DNA of 64,000 nucleotides from Escherichia ruysiae (GCF_902498915.1 NZ_CABVLQ010000001.1); one strand, 5' to 3'. Numbered from the stretch's first letter, positions 33,244 to 43,057 are shown. The notes: generated by a model from the letters alone, not told the origin. Numbers and translations: made by a program.

Positions 33244-35724
33244 GTGTTGAGAATAACCCCACTCGCATCAGCAATCGTAGCGTTATTGCTCGGCATTGAA
33301 GCGTATGCAGCAGAAGAAACCTTTGATACCCATTTTATGATGGGGGGAATGAAAGACCAACAGGTTGCTCATATTCGCCTTGATGATAATCAACCTTTAC
33401 CGGGCCAATATGACATCGATATTTATGTCAATAAACAATGGCGTGGGAAATATGAGATTATCGTTAAAGATAACCCCGAAGAAACATGCCTGGCGAGAGA
33501 AATTATCAAGCGGTTAGGTATTAATACCGATAACTTCGCCAGTAGTAAGCAATGTTTAACATTAGAGCAACTTGTTCAGGGTGGGAGTTATGCCTGGAAT
33601 ATCGGTGTTTTTCGTTTAGATTTCAGCGTTCCGCAAGCCTGGGTTGATGAACTGGAAAGTGGTTATGTCCCGCCGGAAAACTGGGAACGGGGTATTAATG
33701 CTTTTTATACCTCTTATTATATGAGCCAGTATTACAGCGACTATAAAGCGTCGGGTAATAACAAGAGTAGTTATGTTCGTTTTAACAGTGGATTAAATCT
33801 GCTGGGGTGGCAACTGCATTCTGATGCCAGTTTCAGCAAAACGGATAACAATCCTGGGGAGTGGAAAAGCAATACCCTATATCTGGAACGCGGGTTTGCA
33901 CAAATTCTCGGCACGCTGCGTGTCGGTGATATGTACACCTCAAGCGATATTTTTGACTCTGTTCGCTTCAGTGGCGTGCGACTTTTTCGTGATATGCAGA
34001 TGTTGCCTGACTCGAAGCAAAATTTTACCCCACGAGTGCAGGGGATTGCGCAGAGTAACGCGCTGGTAACCATTGAACAAAACGGTTTTATTGTTTATCA
34101 GAAGGAGGTTCCACCTGGCCCATTTTCGATTACTGATTTGCAATTGGCCGGTGGTGGAGCGGATCTTGATGTTAGCGTGAAAGAGGCTGACGGTTCGGTT
34201 ACCACGTACCTGGTGCCTTATTCGGCGGTGCCAAATATGTTGCAACCGGGCGTGTCGAAATATGATTTTGCGGCGGGTCGTAGCCATATTGAAGGAGCAA
34301 ATAAGCAAAGCGATTTTGTTCAGGTCGGTTACCAGTATGGCTTTAATAATTTATTAACGCTGTATGGCGGCACGATGATTGCCAATAATTACTACGCATT
34401 TACTCTTGGGACTGGCTGGAATACACGCATTGGCGCGATTTCTGTCGATGCAACAAAATCTCATAGTAAGCAAGATAATGGCGATATTTTTGACGGACAA
34501 AGTTATCAGATAGCCTACAACAAATTTGTGACTCAAACATCGACGCGTTTTGGCCTGGCAGCTTGGCGTTATTCTTCGCGCGATTACCGGACGTTTAATG
34601 ATTATGTCTGGGCAAATAATAAAGATAATTATCGTCGCGATAAAAATGATGCCTATGACATTGCAGATTATTACCAGAATGATTTTGGGCGCAAAAATAG
34701 CTTTTCCGCCAATATGAGTCAGTCATTGCCAGAAGGCTGGGGTTCTGTGTCATTAAGCACATTATGGCGAGATTACTGGGGGCGTAGCGGCAGCAGTAAA
34801 GATTATCAGTTGAGTTACTCCAATAACTTGCAACGGATAAGCTATACCCTCGCAGCAAGTCAGGCTTATGACGAGAATCATCATGAAGAAAAACGCTTTA
34901 ATATTTTTATATCGATTCCCTTTGATTGGGGTGATGATGTCACGACACCACGGCGGCAAATATATATGTCTAACTCAACGACCTTTGACGATCAGGGTTT
35001 TGCCTCAAACAATACAGGAATATCGGGAACGGTTGGGAGCCGCGATCAGTTTAACTATGGTGCCAACTTGAGTCATCAGCATCAGGGGAACGAAACGACA
35101 GCTGGGGCGAATTTAACCTGGAACGCGCCGATGGTGACAGTGAATGGCAGTTATAGTCAGTCGAGTATTTATCGACAGGCTGGAGCCAGTGTTTCAGGGG
35201 GCATTGTCGCCTGGTCTGGTGGTGTGAATCTGGCGAATCGTCTTTCTGAAACGTTTGCTGTGATGTATGCACCAGGAATTAAAGATGCTTATGTTAATGG
35301 ACAAAAATATCGCACTACAAATCGTAATGGGGTGGTGGTATACGACGGAATGACGTCTTATCGGGAAAATCACCTGATGCTGGATGTGTCGCAAAGTGAT
35401 AGCGAAACCGAATTGCGCGGTAACCGGAAAATTTCCGCCCCTTATCGCGGCGCGGTCGTGCTGATTAATTTTGATACCGATCAGCGCAAACCCTGGTTTA
35501 TAAAAGCGTTAAGAGTGGATGGGCAACCATTAACGTTTGGTTATGAAGTTAATGATATCCATGGTCATAATATTGGTGTTGTCGGTCAGGGAAGCCAGTT
35601 ATTTATTCGCACCAATGACGTACCGCCATCGGTTAATGTAGCAATTGATAAACGACAAGGACTTTCATGCATAATCACCTTCGGTAAAGAGATTGATGAA
35701 AGTAAAAATTATATTTGCCAGTAA
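33244..35724 (+). CDS. yehB: Outer membrane fimbrial usher YehB
   Basis: 826-residue usher with signal peptide (SAIVALLLGIEAYA), N-terminal chaperone-binding domain (about 30-150), 24-strand beta-barrel with plug, and C-terminal domains ending in a paired-cysteine region (LSCIITFG ... NYICQ). GTG at 33244 is chosen as start because CAGGAGCTGCCC precedes it; the frame is open further to a TTG at 33229. It secretes YehD/YehA subunits chaperoned by YehC. It lies 15 bp before yehA. Confidence 0.94.
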   Translation: MLRITPLASAIVALLLGIEAYAAEETFDTHFMMGGMKDQQVAHIRLDDNQPLPGQYDIDIYVNKQWRGKYEIIVKDNPEETCLAREIIKRLGINTDNFASSKQCLTLEQLVQGGSYAWNIGVFRLDFSVPQAWVDELESGYVPPENWERGINAFYTSYYMSQYYSDYKASGNNKSSYVRFNSGLNLLGWQLHSDASFSKTDNNPGEWKSNTLYLERGFAQILGTLRVGDMYTSSDIFDSVRFSGVRLFRDMQMLPDSKQNFTPRVQGIAQSNALVTIEQNGFIVYQKEVPPGPFSITDLQLAGGGADLDVSVKEADGSVTTYLVPYSAVPNMLQPGVSKYDFAAGRSHIEGANKQSDFVQVGYQYGFNNLLTLYGGTMIANNYYAFTLGTGWNTRIGAISVDATKSHSKQDNGDIFDGQSYQIAYNKFVTQTSTRFGLAAWRYSSRDYRTFNDYVWANNKDNYRRDKNDAYDIADYYQNDFGRKNSFSANMSQSLPEGWGSVSLSTLWRDYWGRSGSSKDYQLSYSNNLQRISYTLAASQAYDENHHEEKRFNIFISIPFDWGDDVTTPRRQIYMSNSTTFDDQGFASNNTGISGTVGSRDQFNYGANLSHQHQGNETTAGANLTWNAPMVTVNGSYSQSSIYRQAGASVSGGIVAWSGGVNLANRLSETFAVMYAPGIKDAYVNGQKYRTTNRNGVVVYDGMTSYRENHLMLDVSQSDSETELRGNRKISAPYRGAVVLINFDTDQRKPWFIKALRVDGQPLTFGYEVNDIHGHNIGVVGQGSQLFIRTNDVPPSVNVAIDKRQGLSCIITFGKEIDESKNYICQ

Positions 35725-35739
35725 TAGTCAGGTGGTTCT

Positions 35740-36774
35740 ATGAAAAATCGCATAATGTTATTTATATTAATGATGATGGCTATTCCTGTGAGCTATGCGG
35801 CATGTTATGGAGAGTTGTCAGCGCAGCATAATTTGGTTGTTCAGGGAGATTTTGCGCTAACTCAAACACAAACGGCGACATATGAGCATAATTTTAATGA
35901 CTCGTCATGCGTGAGTACGAATACCATCAACCCCATGAGTCCGTCGGATATTGTTGTTGGACTTTATAACGATACCATTAAATTAAATTTACATTTTGAA
36001 TGGACTAACAAAAACAGCATCACATTATCAAATAACCAGACCAGTTTCACCAGTGGTTATTCAGTAACGGTGACATCGGCAGCCAGTAACGCGAAAGTGA
36101 ATGTTTCTGCAGGGGGCGGCGGAGCAGTGATGATTAATGGTGTCGCGACATTATCCAGTGCTTCATCAACAACGCGTGGAAGTGCTGCAGTGCAATTTTT
36201 ACTGTGTTTGCTAGGAGGAAAGTCGTGGGATGCATGTGTGAATAGCTACAGAAATGCATTGGCACAAAATGCAGGTGTCTATTCCTTTAATCTGGCATTG
36301 TCATACAACCCGATAACAACGACCTGCAAACCTGATGATTTATTAATTACTTTAGAGAGTATTCCCGTTTCACAATTACCAGTCACAGGTAACAAAACAA
36401 CAATAAATAGCAAGAAAGGGGATATTATTCTGCGTTGTAAAAATTTATTAGGTCAACAAAATCAAACATCACGGAAAATGCAGGTGTATTTATCAAGTTC
36501 TGATTTGTTAACCAGCAGTAACACGATACTGAAAGGTGCGGAAGATAATGGCGTAGGATTTATTCTTGAAAGTAATGGTTCACCAGTCACACTTTTAAAT
36601 ATCACTGACAGCAGTAAAGGATACACAAATTTAAAGGAAATTGCGGCGAAGTCAAAAATTACAGATACAACAGTCTTAATTCCGGTAACAGCCAGTTACT
36701 ATGTATATGATAAAAATAAAGTTAAATCTGGCGCACTGGAGGCTACTGCCTTGATCAACGTGAAATACGACTAA
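35740..36774 (+). CDS. yehA: Fimbrial tip adhesin-like protein YehA
   Basis: 344-residue exported protein (signal peptide ending VSYAAC) that ends the fimbrial operon, in the place of a two-domain tip adhesin. The N-terminal part (about 20-200) is unlike pilins and contains a glycine-rich VSAGGGGAVMI; the C-terminal part (about 205-344, TCKPDDLLITL ... INVKYD) resembles a pilin domain. Its receptor is unknown. A strong terminator follows 56 bp later. Confidence 0.92.
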   Translation: MKNRIMLFILMMMAIPVSYAACYGELSAQHNLVVQGDFALTQTQTATYEHNFNDSSCVSTNTINPMSPSDIVVGLYNDTIKLNLHFEWTNKNSITLSNNQTSFTSGYSVTVTSAASNAKVNVSAGGGGAVMINGVATLSSASSTTRGSAAVQFLLCLLGGKSWDACVNSYRNALAQNAGVYSFNLALSYNPITTTCKPDDLLITLESIPVSQLPVTGNKTTINSKKGDIILRCKNLLGQQNQTSRKMQVYLSSSDLLTSSNTILKGAEDNGVGFILESNGSPVTLLNITDSSKGYTNLKEIAAKSKITDTTVLIPVTASYYVYDKNKVKSGALEATALINVKYD

Positions 36775-36830
36775 TAACAAGTAAGACGAGCAAGTGGCTA
36801 ATAATAAAAAATAACAAGGTGTCTGCATTT

Positions 36831-36857
36831 CCCCCTCATGATGAGGGGGCTTTTTTT
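36831..36857 (+). terminator. Terminator after yehA
   Basis: CCCCCTCA-TGA-TGAGGGGG hairpin (8-bp stem) followed by CTTTTTTT. It also lies at the very end of the convergent rcnB. Confidence 0.93.
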
Positions 36858-37194
36858 AGCGATGGTAGAATATTTCGCCGTCGTAGGCTTTAATGATTTT
36901 ACCGTCAGTGTCGTTGATCAACACATATGCGCCACCCATATAGGTCCAGTGGGTTCCGGCGTCAGGGGCAGGCAGGTTACGTAACTGCCACTGCTTAATA
37001 TTGTACTCATCGGTGCGGTACATCTCTGGAACGGTATCGCCTGGTTTGAAATGCTTAAAGTCAGCGATGAAACTGCTCAACTCATACTTTGAAATTCCAG
37101 AGGCATTGGTCGAACCCGCAGTGACCGGTGCGGCCCACGCTACGCTGGTTGCCAGCAACAGCGCACCCAACAATAACTTATTTCTTATGGTCAT
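36856..37194 (-). CDS. rcnB: Periplasmic nickel/cobalt homeostasis protein RcnB (YohN)
   Basis: 112-residue periplasmic protein with a cleavable signal peptide (LLLGALLLATSVAWA). The mature protein carries the RcnB-family tail GGAYVLINDTDGKIIKA. It helps limit nickel and cobalt accumulation together with the RcnA pump. It lies 218 bp downstream of rcnA on the same strand; an inverted repeat lies in between, so it may be transcribed from its own or a shared, attenuated transcript. Confidence 0.94.
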   Translation of the reverse strand: MTIRNKLLLGALLLATSVAWAAPVTAGSTNASGISKYELSSFIADFKHFKPGDTVPEMYRTDEYNIKQWQLRNLPAPDAGTHWTYMGGAYVLINDTDGKIIKAYDGEIFYHR

Positions 37195-37310
37195 ATACTC
37201 TCCACGTTGGGGATCAGCAAAATCAGTCGCATATCTTTCCTGTCATACAATATAACCGACAAGCGATATTTTGTTAGTGATCCCATGATTTCGTAAAAAG
37301 TGTAAATGAA

Positions 37311-37331
37311 AGGATGCTGTAAAAGCATCCT
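37311..37331. repeat. Inverted repeat in the rcnA-rcnB gap
   Basis: AGGATGCT-GTAAA-AGCATCCT, an 8-bp stem in the 218-bp intergenic region. On the rcnA strand no T run follows, so an mRNA-processing or attenuation role is possible but unproven. Confidence 0.55.
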
Positions 37332-37412
37332 CATCGGGCGAAGAGTCAGCGGAAATAGCTGATTTAAGAATCATCCTGGGCTGAAGATAACATGCAAGCC
37401 CAAAGGATTGAG

Positions 37413-38234
37413 TTATCGCATTATGCCCATAAAGCCATGCACGCCCATATACACTCCGACTAAGCCAATTAACAAGCTGGAAAAATAGGGGGCTTTTTGG
37501 GCTAGTGTGTTAAATCCGCTCCAGCGTTTTGCCACTTGCTGGACACTGATTGCCGCGCCAACGCCCACGGTGACCAGCGTTAACGCAAGGCCAATACTGA
37601 AACTAACGACCAGAGTTGCTCCCAGAGTGAGGGCTTTCAGTTGAATACAAATCAGCAGCACAGTTATCGCTGCAGGGCAGGGGATCAGTCCGCCAGTCAA
37701 GCCAAACAGTAAAATCTGCCAGTTCGTGACATCCCTGCCATCAAAGCGTCGTTTAATGTCATTTGCGTGAGCCAGCTCATGGGCGTCCTGATATTCGACA
37801 TTCTCGCCATGTCCGTGATGGTGATGATGTTCGTGATCATGGTCATGATGGTGGTGCTCGTGATCATGCCCGTGCATATTCTCAAGCCAGTTTCGTTCAC
37901 CGCGCCATGTGCGCCAGAACATCCATAATGCGGTGCCGAGAATGATGACCGCAGAAATTAACTGTAGCCACGGTTCCGCCGACTGCGCAGTAAAGCGTTT
38001 GCTGATCACCATCCCGCCAAAGGCAATCAACCAGACTACCGCAGTATGCGAAATGGTTGCTGCCAGTCCAAGCATCACCGCCTGTTTAATCGTACCTTTA
38101 ATGGCGATGATAAACGCCGCCATCATCGTTTTTGAGTGCCCAGGCTCCAGACCATGAAGTGCACCGAGTAAGATGGCGCTGGGGATGAAGAACCAGGCGT
38201 TTCCTTGCTGAAGAAGAGTGGTAAATTCAGTCAT
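37413..38234 (-). CDS. rcnA: Nickel/cobalt efflux protein RcnA
   Basis: 273-residue inner membrane exporter of the NiCoT-related RcnA family with about six helices. A long cytoplasmic loop (about residues 120-145) is almost entirely His, Asp, Glu and Gly (HGHDHEHHHHDHDHEHHHH), a metal-binding stretch. The helix motif LGALHGLEPGHSKT (about 23-36) is the family signature. It is divergent from rcnR, with the RcnR operators between them. Repetition in the DNA of the His loop makes its exact length prone to vary between strains. Confidence 0.95.
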   Translation of the reverse strand: MTEFTTLLQQGNAWFFIPSAILLGALHGLEPGHSKTMMAAFIIAIKGTIKQAVMLGLAATISHTAVVWLIAFGGMVISKRFTAQSAEPWLQLISAVIILGTALWMFWRTWRGERNWLENMHGHDHEHHHHDHDHEHHHHHGHGENVEYQDAHELAHANDIKRRFDGRDVTNWQILLFGLTGGLIPCPAAITVLLICIQLKALTLGATLVVSFSIGLALTLVTVGVGAAISVQQVAKRWSGFNTLAQKAPYFSSLLIGLVGVYMGVHGFMGIMR

Positions 38235-38271
38235 GATAATAATTCTTAGTATTAAATGGATGCAGAGATTC

Positions 38272-38306
38272 TACTCCCCCCCAGTACATGATACTACCCC
38301 CCAGTA
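38272..38306. promoter_or_regulatory. Two RcnR operators in the rcnA-rcnR gap
   Basis: TACTCCCCCCCAGTA (38272-38286) and TACTACCCCCCAGTA (38292-38306), 20 bp apart. Both match the TACT-C/G-tract-AGTA palindrome known for RcnR, which wraps DNA and represses rcnA and itself until Ni(II) or Co(II) binds. Confidence 0.9.
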
Positions 38307-38354
38307 GATTAATAGTGCTATGATTTTTCATTATCTTGTTAACCAGGTGTTGTT

Positions 38355-38627
38355 ATGTCTCATACCATCCGCGACAAACAGAAACTGAAAGCGCGCGCCA
38401 GTAAGATTCAGGGACAGGTCGTCGCGCTTAAGAAAATGCTCGACGAACCGCATGAATGTGCTGCCGTTCTACAACAGATTGCCGCCATTCGTGGCGCGGT
38501 AAACGGCCTGATGCGGGAAGTGATTAAAGGTCATCTGACGGAACACATTGTTCACCAGGGCGATGAACTAAAGCGTGAAGAAGACCTGGATGTTGTCCTT
38601 AAGGTGCTGGATTCGTATATAAAATAG
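38355..38627 (+). CDS. rcnR: Ni/Co-responsive transcriptional repressor RcnR
   Basis: 90-residue all-helical repressor of the CsoR/RcnR family. The known metal ligands are present: His3, Cys35 (PHECAAV), His60 and His64 (GHLTEHI). Apo-RcnR binds the two operators upstream; metal binding releases it and allows rcnA efflux. It is divergent from rcnA. Confidence 0.96.
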
Positions 38628-38719
38628 TTTCGTGACGTTATTGTAATACTGCCGTTTTTCCTCGTTTACAACGCGCGCGCCGGACATTACCATCCTCCTC
38701 TGCGATTTATTATCGCAAC

Positions 38720-38806
38720 CAAACGACTCGGGGTGCCCTTCTGCGTGAAGGCTGAGAAATACCCGTATCACCTGATCTGGATAATGCCAGCGTAGGGAAG
38801 TCACAG
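38720..38806 (+). promoter_or_regulatory. TPP riboswitch (THI element) of thiMD
   Basis: The thi box appears as ACTCGGGGTGCCCTT, then GGCTGAGAAATACCCG, then ATCACCTGATCTGGATAATGC and CCAGCGTAGGGAA. This is the full conserved core of the thiamin-pyrophosphate aptamer. It ends about 45 bp before the thiM ATG; in E. coli thiM it blocks translation initiation when TPP is bound. Confidence 0.97.
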
Positions 38807-38849
38807 ACCATCAGGTCATTGCTTCTTCACGTTATGGCAGGAGCAAATT

Positions 38850-39638
38850 ATGCAAGTCGACCTGCTGAGTCCGGCGCAATCAGCGCCCGTGTTACACCTT
38901 TTTCACCAATATTCCCCCCTTGTGCATTGCATGACTAATGATGTGGTGCAAACCTTTACTGCCAATACTTTACTGGCGCTCGGCGCATCGCCAGCGATGG
39001 TTATCGAAACCGAAGAGGCCAGTCAGTTTGCGGCAATTGCCAGTGCTTTACTGATTAACGTTGGTACACTGACGCAGCCACGCGCACAGGCGATGCGTGC
39101 CGCCGTAGAACAGGCAACACGCTCCCAAACACCCTGGACACTTGACCCGGTCGCGGTTGGTGCACTCGATTATCGCCGCCGTTTTTGTCTGAAACTCCTG
39201 TCTCTTAAACCAAGCGCCATACGCGGTAATGCTTCGGAAATCATGGCATTAGCAGGCATCGCTAATGGTGGTCGTGGTGTGGATACCACTGACGCAGCAG
39301 CCAATGCGTTGCCCGCCGCACAAACTCTGGCACGGGAAACCGGCGCAATCGTCGTGGTCACTGGCGAGGTGGATTATGTTACTAATGGTCGTCGCACCGT
39401 TGGTATTCACGGCGGTGACCCGTTAATGACCAAAGTGGTGGGAACTGGCTGCGCATTATCGGCAGTTGTCGCTGCGAGCTGTGCATTACCGGGCGATACG
39501 CTGGAAAATGTTGCATCTGCCTGTCACTGGATGAAACAAGCCGGAGAACGCGCAGTCGTCAGAAGCGAAGGGCCGGGCAGTTTTGTTCCACATTTCCTTG
39601 ATGCGCTCTGGCAGCTGACGCAGGAGGTGCAGGCATGA
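38850..39638 (+). CDS. thiM: Hydroxyethylthiazole kinase
   Basis: 262-residue salvage kinase that phosphorylates 4-methyl-5-hydroxyethylthiazole for thiamin synthesis. Family motifs are VHCMTNDVVQ (about 27-36), LDPVAVGALDYR, IRGNASEIMAL and VVGTGCALSAVVAA, the last holding the catalytic Cys. Expression is governed by the TPP riboswitch immediately upstream. The stop overlaps the thiD start (ATGA). Confidence 0.97.
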   Translation: MQVDLLSPAQSAPVLHLFHQYSPLVHCMTNDVVQTFTANTLLALGASPAMVIETEEASQFAAIASALLINVGTLTQPRAQAMRAAVEQATRSQTPWTLDPVAVGALDYRRRFCLKLLSLKPSAIRGNASEIMALAGIANGGRGVDTTDAAANALPAAQTLARETGAIVVVTGEVDYVTNGRRTVGIHGGDPLMTKVVGTGCALSAVVAASCALPGDTLENVASACHWMKQAGERAVVRSEGPGSFVPHFLDALWQLTQEVQA

Positions 39639-40435
39639 AACGGATTAACGCTCTGACCATTGCTGGTACTGATCCGAGCGGTGGTGCGGGGATTCAGGCC
39701 GATCTTAAAACCTTCTCGGCACTTGGCGCTTATGGTTGCTCAGTTATTACTGCACTGGTGGCGCAAAATACCCGTGGCGTACAGTCGGTGTATCGCATTG
39801 ATCCTGATTTTGTCGCCGCCCAGCTCGATTCGGTGTTCAGCGATGTGCGAATCGACACCACCAAAATCGGCATGTTGGCAGAAACCGATATCGTTGAAGC
39901 GGTGGCAGAACGGTTGCAACGTTATCAGATCCAAAACGTGGTACTCGACACCGTTATGCTGGCAAAAAGCGGCGACCCGCTGCTTTCACCTTCGGCGGTT
40001 GCTACGCTGCGCAGTCGATTATTGCCACAGGTTTCATTAATTACACCGAACTTGCCGGAAGCAGCTGCTTTGCTCGATGCGCCACACGCGCGTAATGAAC
40101 AGGAAATGCTGGAGCAGGGACGTGAATTATTGGCGATGGGCTGTGGCGCTGTGCTAATGAAAGGCGGTCATCTGGATGATGAACAAAGCCCGGACTGGCT
40201 GTTTACCCGCGACGGTGAACAACGTTTTACCGCACCGCGCATTATGACCAAAAACACCCACGGCACCGGTTGTACGCTCTCTGCGGCACTGGCGGCGTTG
40301 CGTCCGCGCCATACAAACTGGGGCGACACCGTACAGGAGGCAAAAAGCTGGCTGTCGGCAGCGTTAGCCCAGGCCGACACGCTGGAAGTCGGTCACGGGA
40401 TTGGTCCGGTTCACCACTTCCACGCCTGGTGGTAA
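39635..40435 (+). CDS. thiD: HMP / HMP-phosphate kinase
   Basis: 266-residue bifunctional kinase of the ribokinase fold that phosphorylates hydroxymethylpyrimidine twice for thiamin assembly. It has the N-terminal AGTDPSGGAGIQADLKTF and the anion-hole motif THGTGCTLSAALA (about 210-222). Coupled to thiM by a four-base overlap and therefore under the same TPP control. Confidence 0.97.
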   Translation: MKRINALTIAGTDPSGGAGIQADLKTFSALGAYGCSVITALVAQNTRGVQSVYRIDPDFVAAQLDSVFSDVRIDTTKIGMLAETDIVEAVAERLQRYQIQNVVLDTVMLAKSGDPLLSPSAVATLRSRLLPQVSLITPNLPEAAALLDAPHARNEQEMLEQGRELLAMGCGAVLMKGGHLDDEQSPDWLFTRDGEQRFTAPRIMTKNTHGTGCTLSAALAALRPRHTNWGDTVQEAKSWLSAALAQADTLEVGHGIGPVHHFHAWW

Positions 40436-40501
40436 GCGCCGTACTATAGCTGCTTTGGTTATTGTCAGCTTTTTTTGTGCTGAAATTCAGGGATGAAACC
40501 A

Positions 40502-41320
40502 ATGCAGCTAAAAATCGTCAGTCGCAAAAAATTCACCGCCTTGTTATGCGCTTTGGGGCTAATTTCCATCGTGGCGATTTATCCCCGCCAGACGGTGAAT
40601 TTTTTCTATTCGACAGCAATTCAGATCAAAGACTACATCCACTTCTACGGTTATCGCCCGGTTAAATCTTTTGCTATTCGCATTCCTGCCAGTTATACCA
40701 TTCACGGAATAGATGTTTCGCGCTGGCAGGAGCGGATCGACTGGCAGCGGGTGGCAAAAATGCGCGATAACGGTATCCGCTTACAATTTGCCTTTATCAA
40801 GGCGACGGAAGGCGAAAAGCTGGTGGACCCGTATTTTTCGCGCAACTGGCAAAGAAGCCGTGAAAATGGCCTGCTGCGTGGGGCGTATCACTATTTTTCC
40901 CCGTCGGTATCCGCTTCAGTTCAGGCCAGATTATTTCTGCAAACGGTGGATTTTGCCCACGGCGATTTCCCTGCCGTGCTGGACGTAGAAGAGCGAGGAA
41001 AATTATCGGCAAAAGAATTACGCAATCGGGTCAGTCAGTGGCTAAAAATGGTCGAAAAAAGCACGGGAAAAAAGCCGATTATTTATGCTGGCGCGACGTT
41101 TTATCACACGAATCTGGCGGGCCATTTCAATGAATATCCGTGGTGGGTGGCTCACTATTATCAACGTCGTCCGGACAATGACGGAATGGCCTGGCGTTTC
41201 TGGCAGCATTCCGACCGTGGACAGGTGGATGGCATTAATGGTTCGGTAGATTTTAATGTGTTTAATGGCACGGCGGAGGAGTTGCAGGCATTCGTTCATG
41301 GGATTAAAGAAACGCCTTAA
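40502..41320 (+). CDS. yegX: GH25 lysozyme-like protein YegX
   Basis: 272-residue protein with an N-terminal hydrophobic segment (LLCALGLISIVAIYP, about 14-28), likely a membrane anchor or uncleaved signal, and a glycoside hydrolase family 25 domain (about 65-270). Family landmarks are GIDVSRWQERIDW, FAFIKATEG, GAYHYF and AVLDVEE; the acidic pair in DVEE is the expected catalytic site. GH25 enzymes cleave peptidoglycan. I start at ATG 40502 (MQLKIVSRKK); an ATG three codons upstream is possible. Its role in E. coli is unknown; it stands between thiD and yegW. Confidence 0.93.
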   Translation: MQLKIVSRKKFTALLCALGLISIVAIYPRQTVNFFYSTAIQIKDYIHFYGYRPVKSFAIRIPASYTIHGIDVSRWQERIDWQRVAKMRDNGIRLQFAFIKATEGEKLVDPYFSRNWQRSRENGLLRGAYHYFSPSVSASVQARLFLQTVDFAHGDFPAVLDVEERGKLSAKELRNRVSQWLKMVEKSTGKKPIIYAGATFYHTNLAGHFNEYPWWVAHYYQRRPDNDGMAWRFWQHSDRGQVDGINGSVDFNVFNGTAEELQAFVHGIKETP

Positions 41321-41371
41321 ATAAGAAGCAGTGATATACTCCCACCAGACTCCCCGGCAGGAAAAAGACAA

Positions 41372-42118
41372 ATGGAACAAGCGCATACCCAGCTTATTGC
41401 CCAACTGAATGAACGTATTTTAGCGGCGGACAACACGCCGCTTTATATTAAGTTTGCCGAAACGGTAAAAAATGCCGTGCATAGCGGGGTGCTGGAGCAT
41501 GGCAATATTTTGCCCGGCGAACGCGATTTAAGTCAGTTAACCGGCGTTTCGCGCATTACGGTGCGCAAGGCGATGCAGGCGCTGGAAGAAGAGGGCGTGG
41601 TGACGCGTTCGCGTGGTTACGGCACGCAGATCAACAACATCTTCGAATACTCGTTAAAAGAAGCGCGAGGCTTTTCGCAGCAGGTGGTGTTGCGCGGTAA
41701 AAAGCCCGACACGCTGTGGGTTAACAAGCGAGTGGTAGAGTGCCCTGAAGAAGTCGCGCAGCAGCTGGCGGTTGAAGCAGGAAGTGATGTCTTCTTGCTT
41801 AAGCGCATTCGCTACGTGGATGAAGAAGCGGTATCGATTGAGGAGTCGTGGGTTCCTGCGCATTTAATTCATGATGTTGATGCCATCGGTATTTCTCTCT
41901 ATGACTACTTTCGCAGTCAGCATATTTTTCCAAAGCGTACCCGTTCCCGCGTTAGCGCCCGAATGCCGGATGCCGAGTTTCAGTCACATATTCAGTTAGA
42001 TAGCAAAATACCGGTGCTGGTGATCAAGCAAGTGGCGCTTGACCAACAGCAACGGCCTATTGAGTACAGCATCAGTCACTGTCGCAGCGATCTATACGTT
42101 TTTGTGTGCGAGGAGTAG
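41372..42118 (+). CDS. yegW: GntR/HutC-family regulator YegW
   Basis: 248-residue transcription factor with an N-terminal GntR winged helix (about 20-85; LPGERDLSQLTGVSRITVRKAMQALEEEG) and a C-terminal UTRA effector domain (about 105-245). UTRA regulators often sense phosphorylated sugars or nucleoside-type ligands. It is convergent with the yegTUV operon, overlapping the end of yegV by 27 bp, and is its likely regulator. Confidence 0.92.
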   Translation: MEQAHTQLIAQLNERILAADNTPLYIKFAETVKNAVHSGVLEHGNILPGERDLSQLTGVSRITVRKAMQALEEEGVVTRSRGYGTQINNIFEYSLKEARGFSQQVVLRGKKPDTLWVNKRVVECPEEVAQQLAVEAGSDVFLLKRIRYVDEEAVSIEESWVPAHLIHDVDAIGISLYDYFRSQHIFPKRTRSRVSARMPDAEFQSHIQLDSKIPVLVIKQVALDQQQRPIEYSISHCRSDLYVFVCEE

Positions 42119-43057
42119 TTCCTCGCGCGTTGGCGCGCAATCACCGCCGCGATGTCCGACAACCCACGATGCCACCGCATTACCCAGCAGCACTGCGTCT
42201 GCCAGCGGTAAACCGGAGGCCAGCCCGGCAAGTACGCCACCTGCATGACTGTCGCCTGCACCAATCGTATCAACGATTTGCGTGGGAAATGCCGGAACGC
42301 AGCCAGAAGCGCCGTTGCTGAAATACCAGGCACCTTCTTTATCCAGACGAACGATCAATGGCGCGGAAAATTTCTCCTGCCACTGCTTGCCAAGTGTTGT
42401 TATATCTGCGGATAAAGCAAAACGTTCGGCAGCAATCTCAGCCTCCTGGCGATTAAGCGACACCAGCGGTCGACAAGCCATGATCCGCGCCAGTAATGCA
42501 TCCGGGATATCGCCAATACGAGGGCCAAAATCAATAAACGGCGTCACGTCTTGCAGTCCCTCCAGCCAATCCACTAACAATTCGCCGCAGGGCGAGGCCA
42601 GTTGATAACCAGAAAAATAGAGCAGGCTACCAGGTGCAACGGTTAGTCGCGCCAGCCACTGGTGATTCCACTGATTTTCCACACCGCTGAACGACATAAA
42701 AGTGCGTTCGCCATCCGGCTCAACCAGCGCCAGACACCAGCCGTTATCACCTTCGGCGTTATCGATCAGGCTGATTAATCCCTCTTTTGCCATCCGGTTG
42801 CGAATAATCTCCGCCCACACCCCCTGACCGAGCGGCAGGGCGTTACCCGCTTCGATACCGAGGCGCTTTAACGCTACGGCAATGTTCAACGCACAGCCGC
42901 CAACGTTAACGCTCTGCTGTTTCAGTTCGATATCGCACCCACGCCAGGGGAGGGCATAAGCGTCGGCGATCACATCAATGACCGCCGCGCCAATCACCAT
43001 AACTGGCTGACGCGTGGTTAATTCAGGCAGCAGCGTGTGTAATCGAGCGCCGCTCAT
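42092..43057 (-). CDS. yegV: PfkB-family sugar/nucleoside kinase YegV
   Basis: 321-residue ribokinase-fold kinase. It has the N-terminal GG motif region (VNVGGCALNIAVALKRLG) and the C-terminal catalytic motif DTIGAGDSHAGGVLAG (Asp base near residue 265). The exact substrate is unknown; with a nucleoside-type transporter and an ADP-ribosylglycohydrolase-fold enzyme as partners, a nucleoside or ribose derivative is likely. It is the last gene of yegTUV, overlapping yegU by four bases. Confidence 0.92.
   Translation of the reverse strand: MSGARLHTLLPELTTRQPVMVIGAAVIDVIADAYALPWRGCDIELKQQSVNVGGCALNIAVALKRLGIEAGNALPLGQGVWAEIIRNRMAKEGLISLIDNAEGDNGWCLALVEPDGERTFMSFSGVENQWNHQWLARLTVAPGSLLYFSGYQLASPCGELLVDWLEGLQDVTPFIDFGPRIGDIPDALLARIMACRPLVSLNRQEAEIAAERFALSADITTLGKQWQEKFSAPLIVRLDKEGAWYFSNGASGCVPAFPTQIVDTIGAGDSHAGGVLAGLASGLPLADAVLLGNAVASWVVGHRGGDCAPTREELLLAHKNV

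Noticed and set aside
37800..37880. Simple-sequence repeat of GATCATG/GTGATG type
   Set aside because: It encodes the His/Asp/Glu metal-binding loop of RcnA in frame, so it is coding low-complexity sequence, not a separate element.
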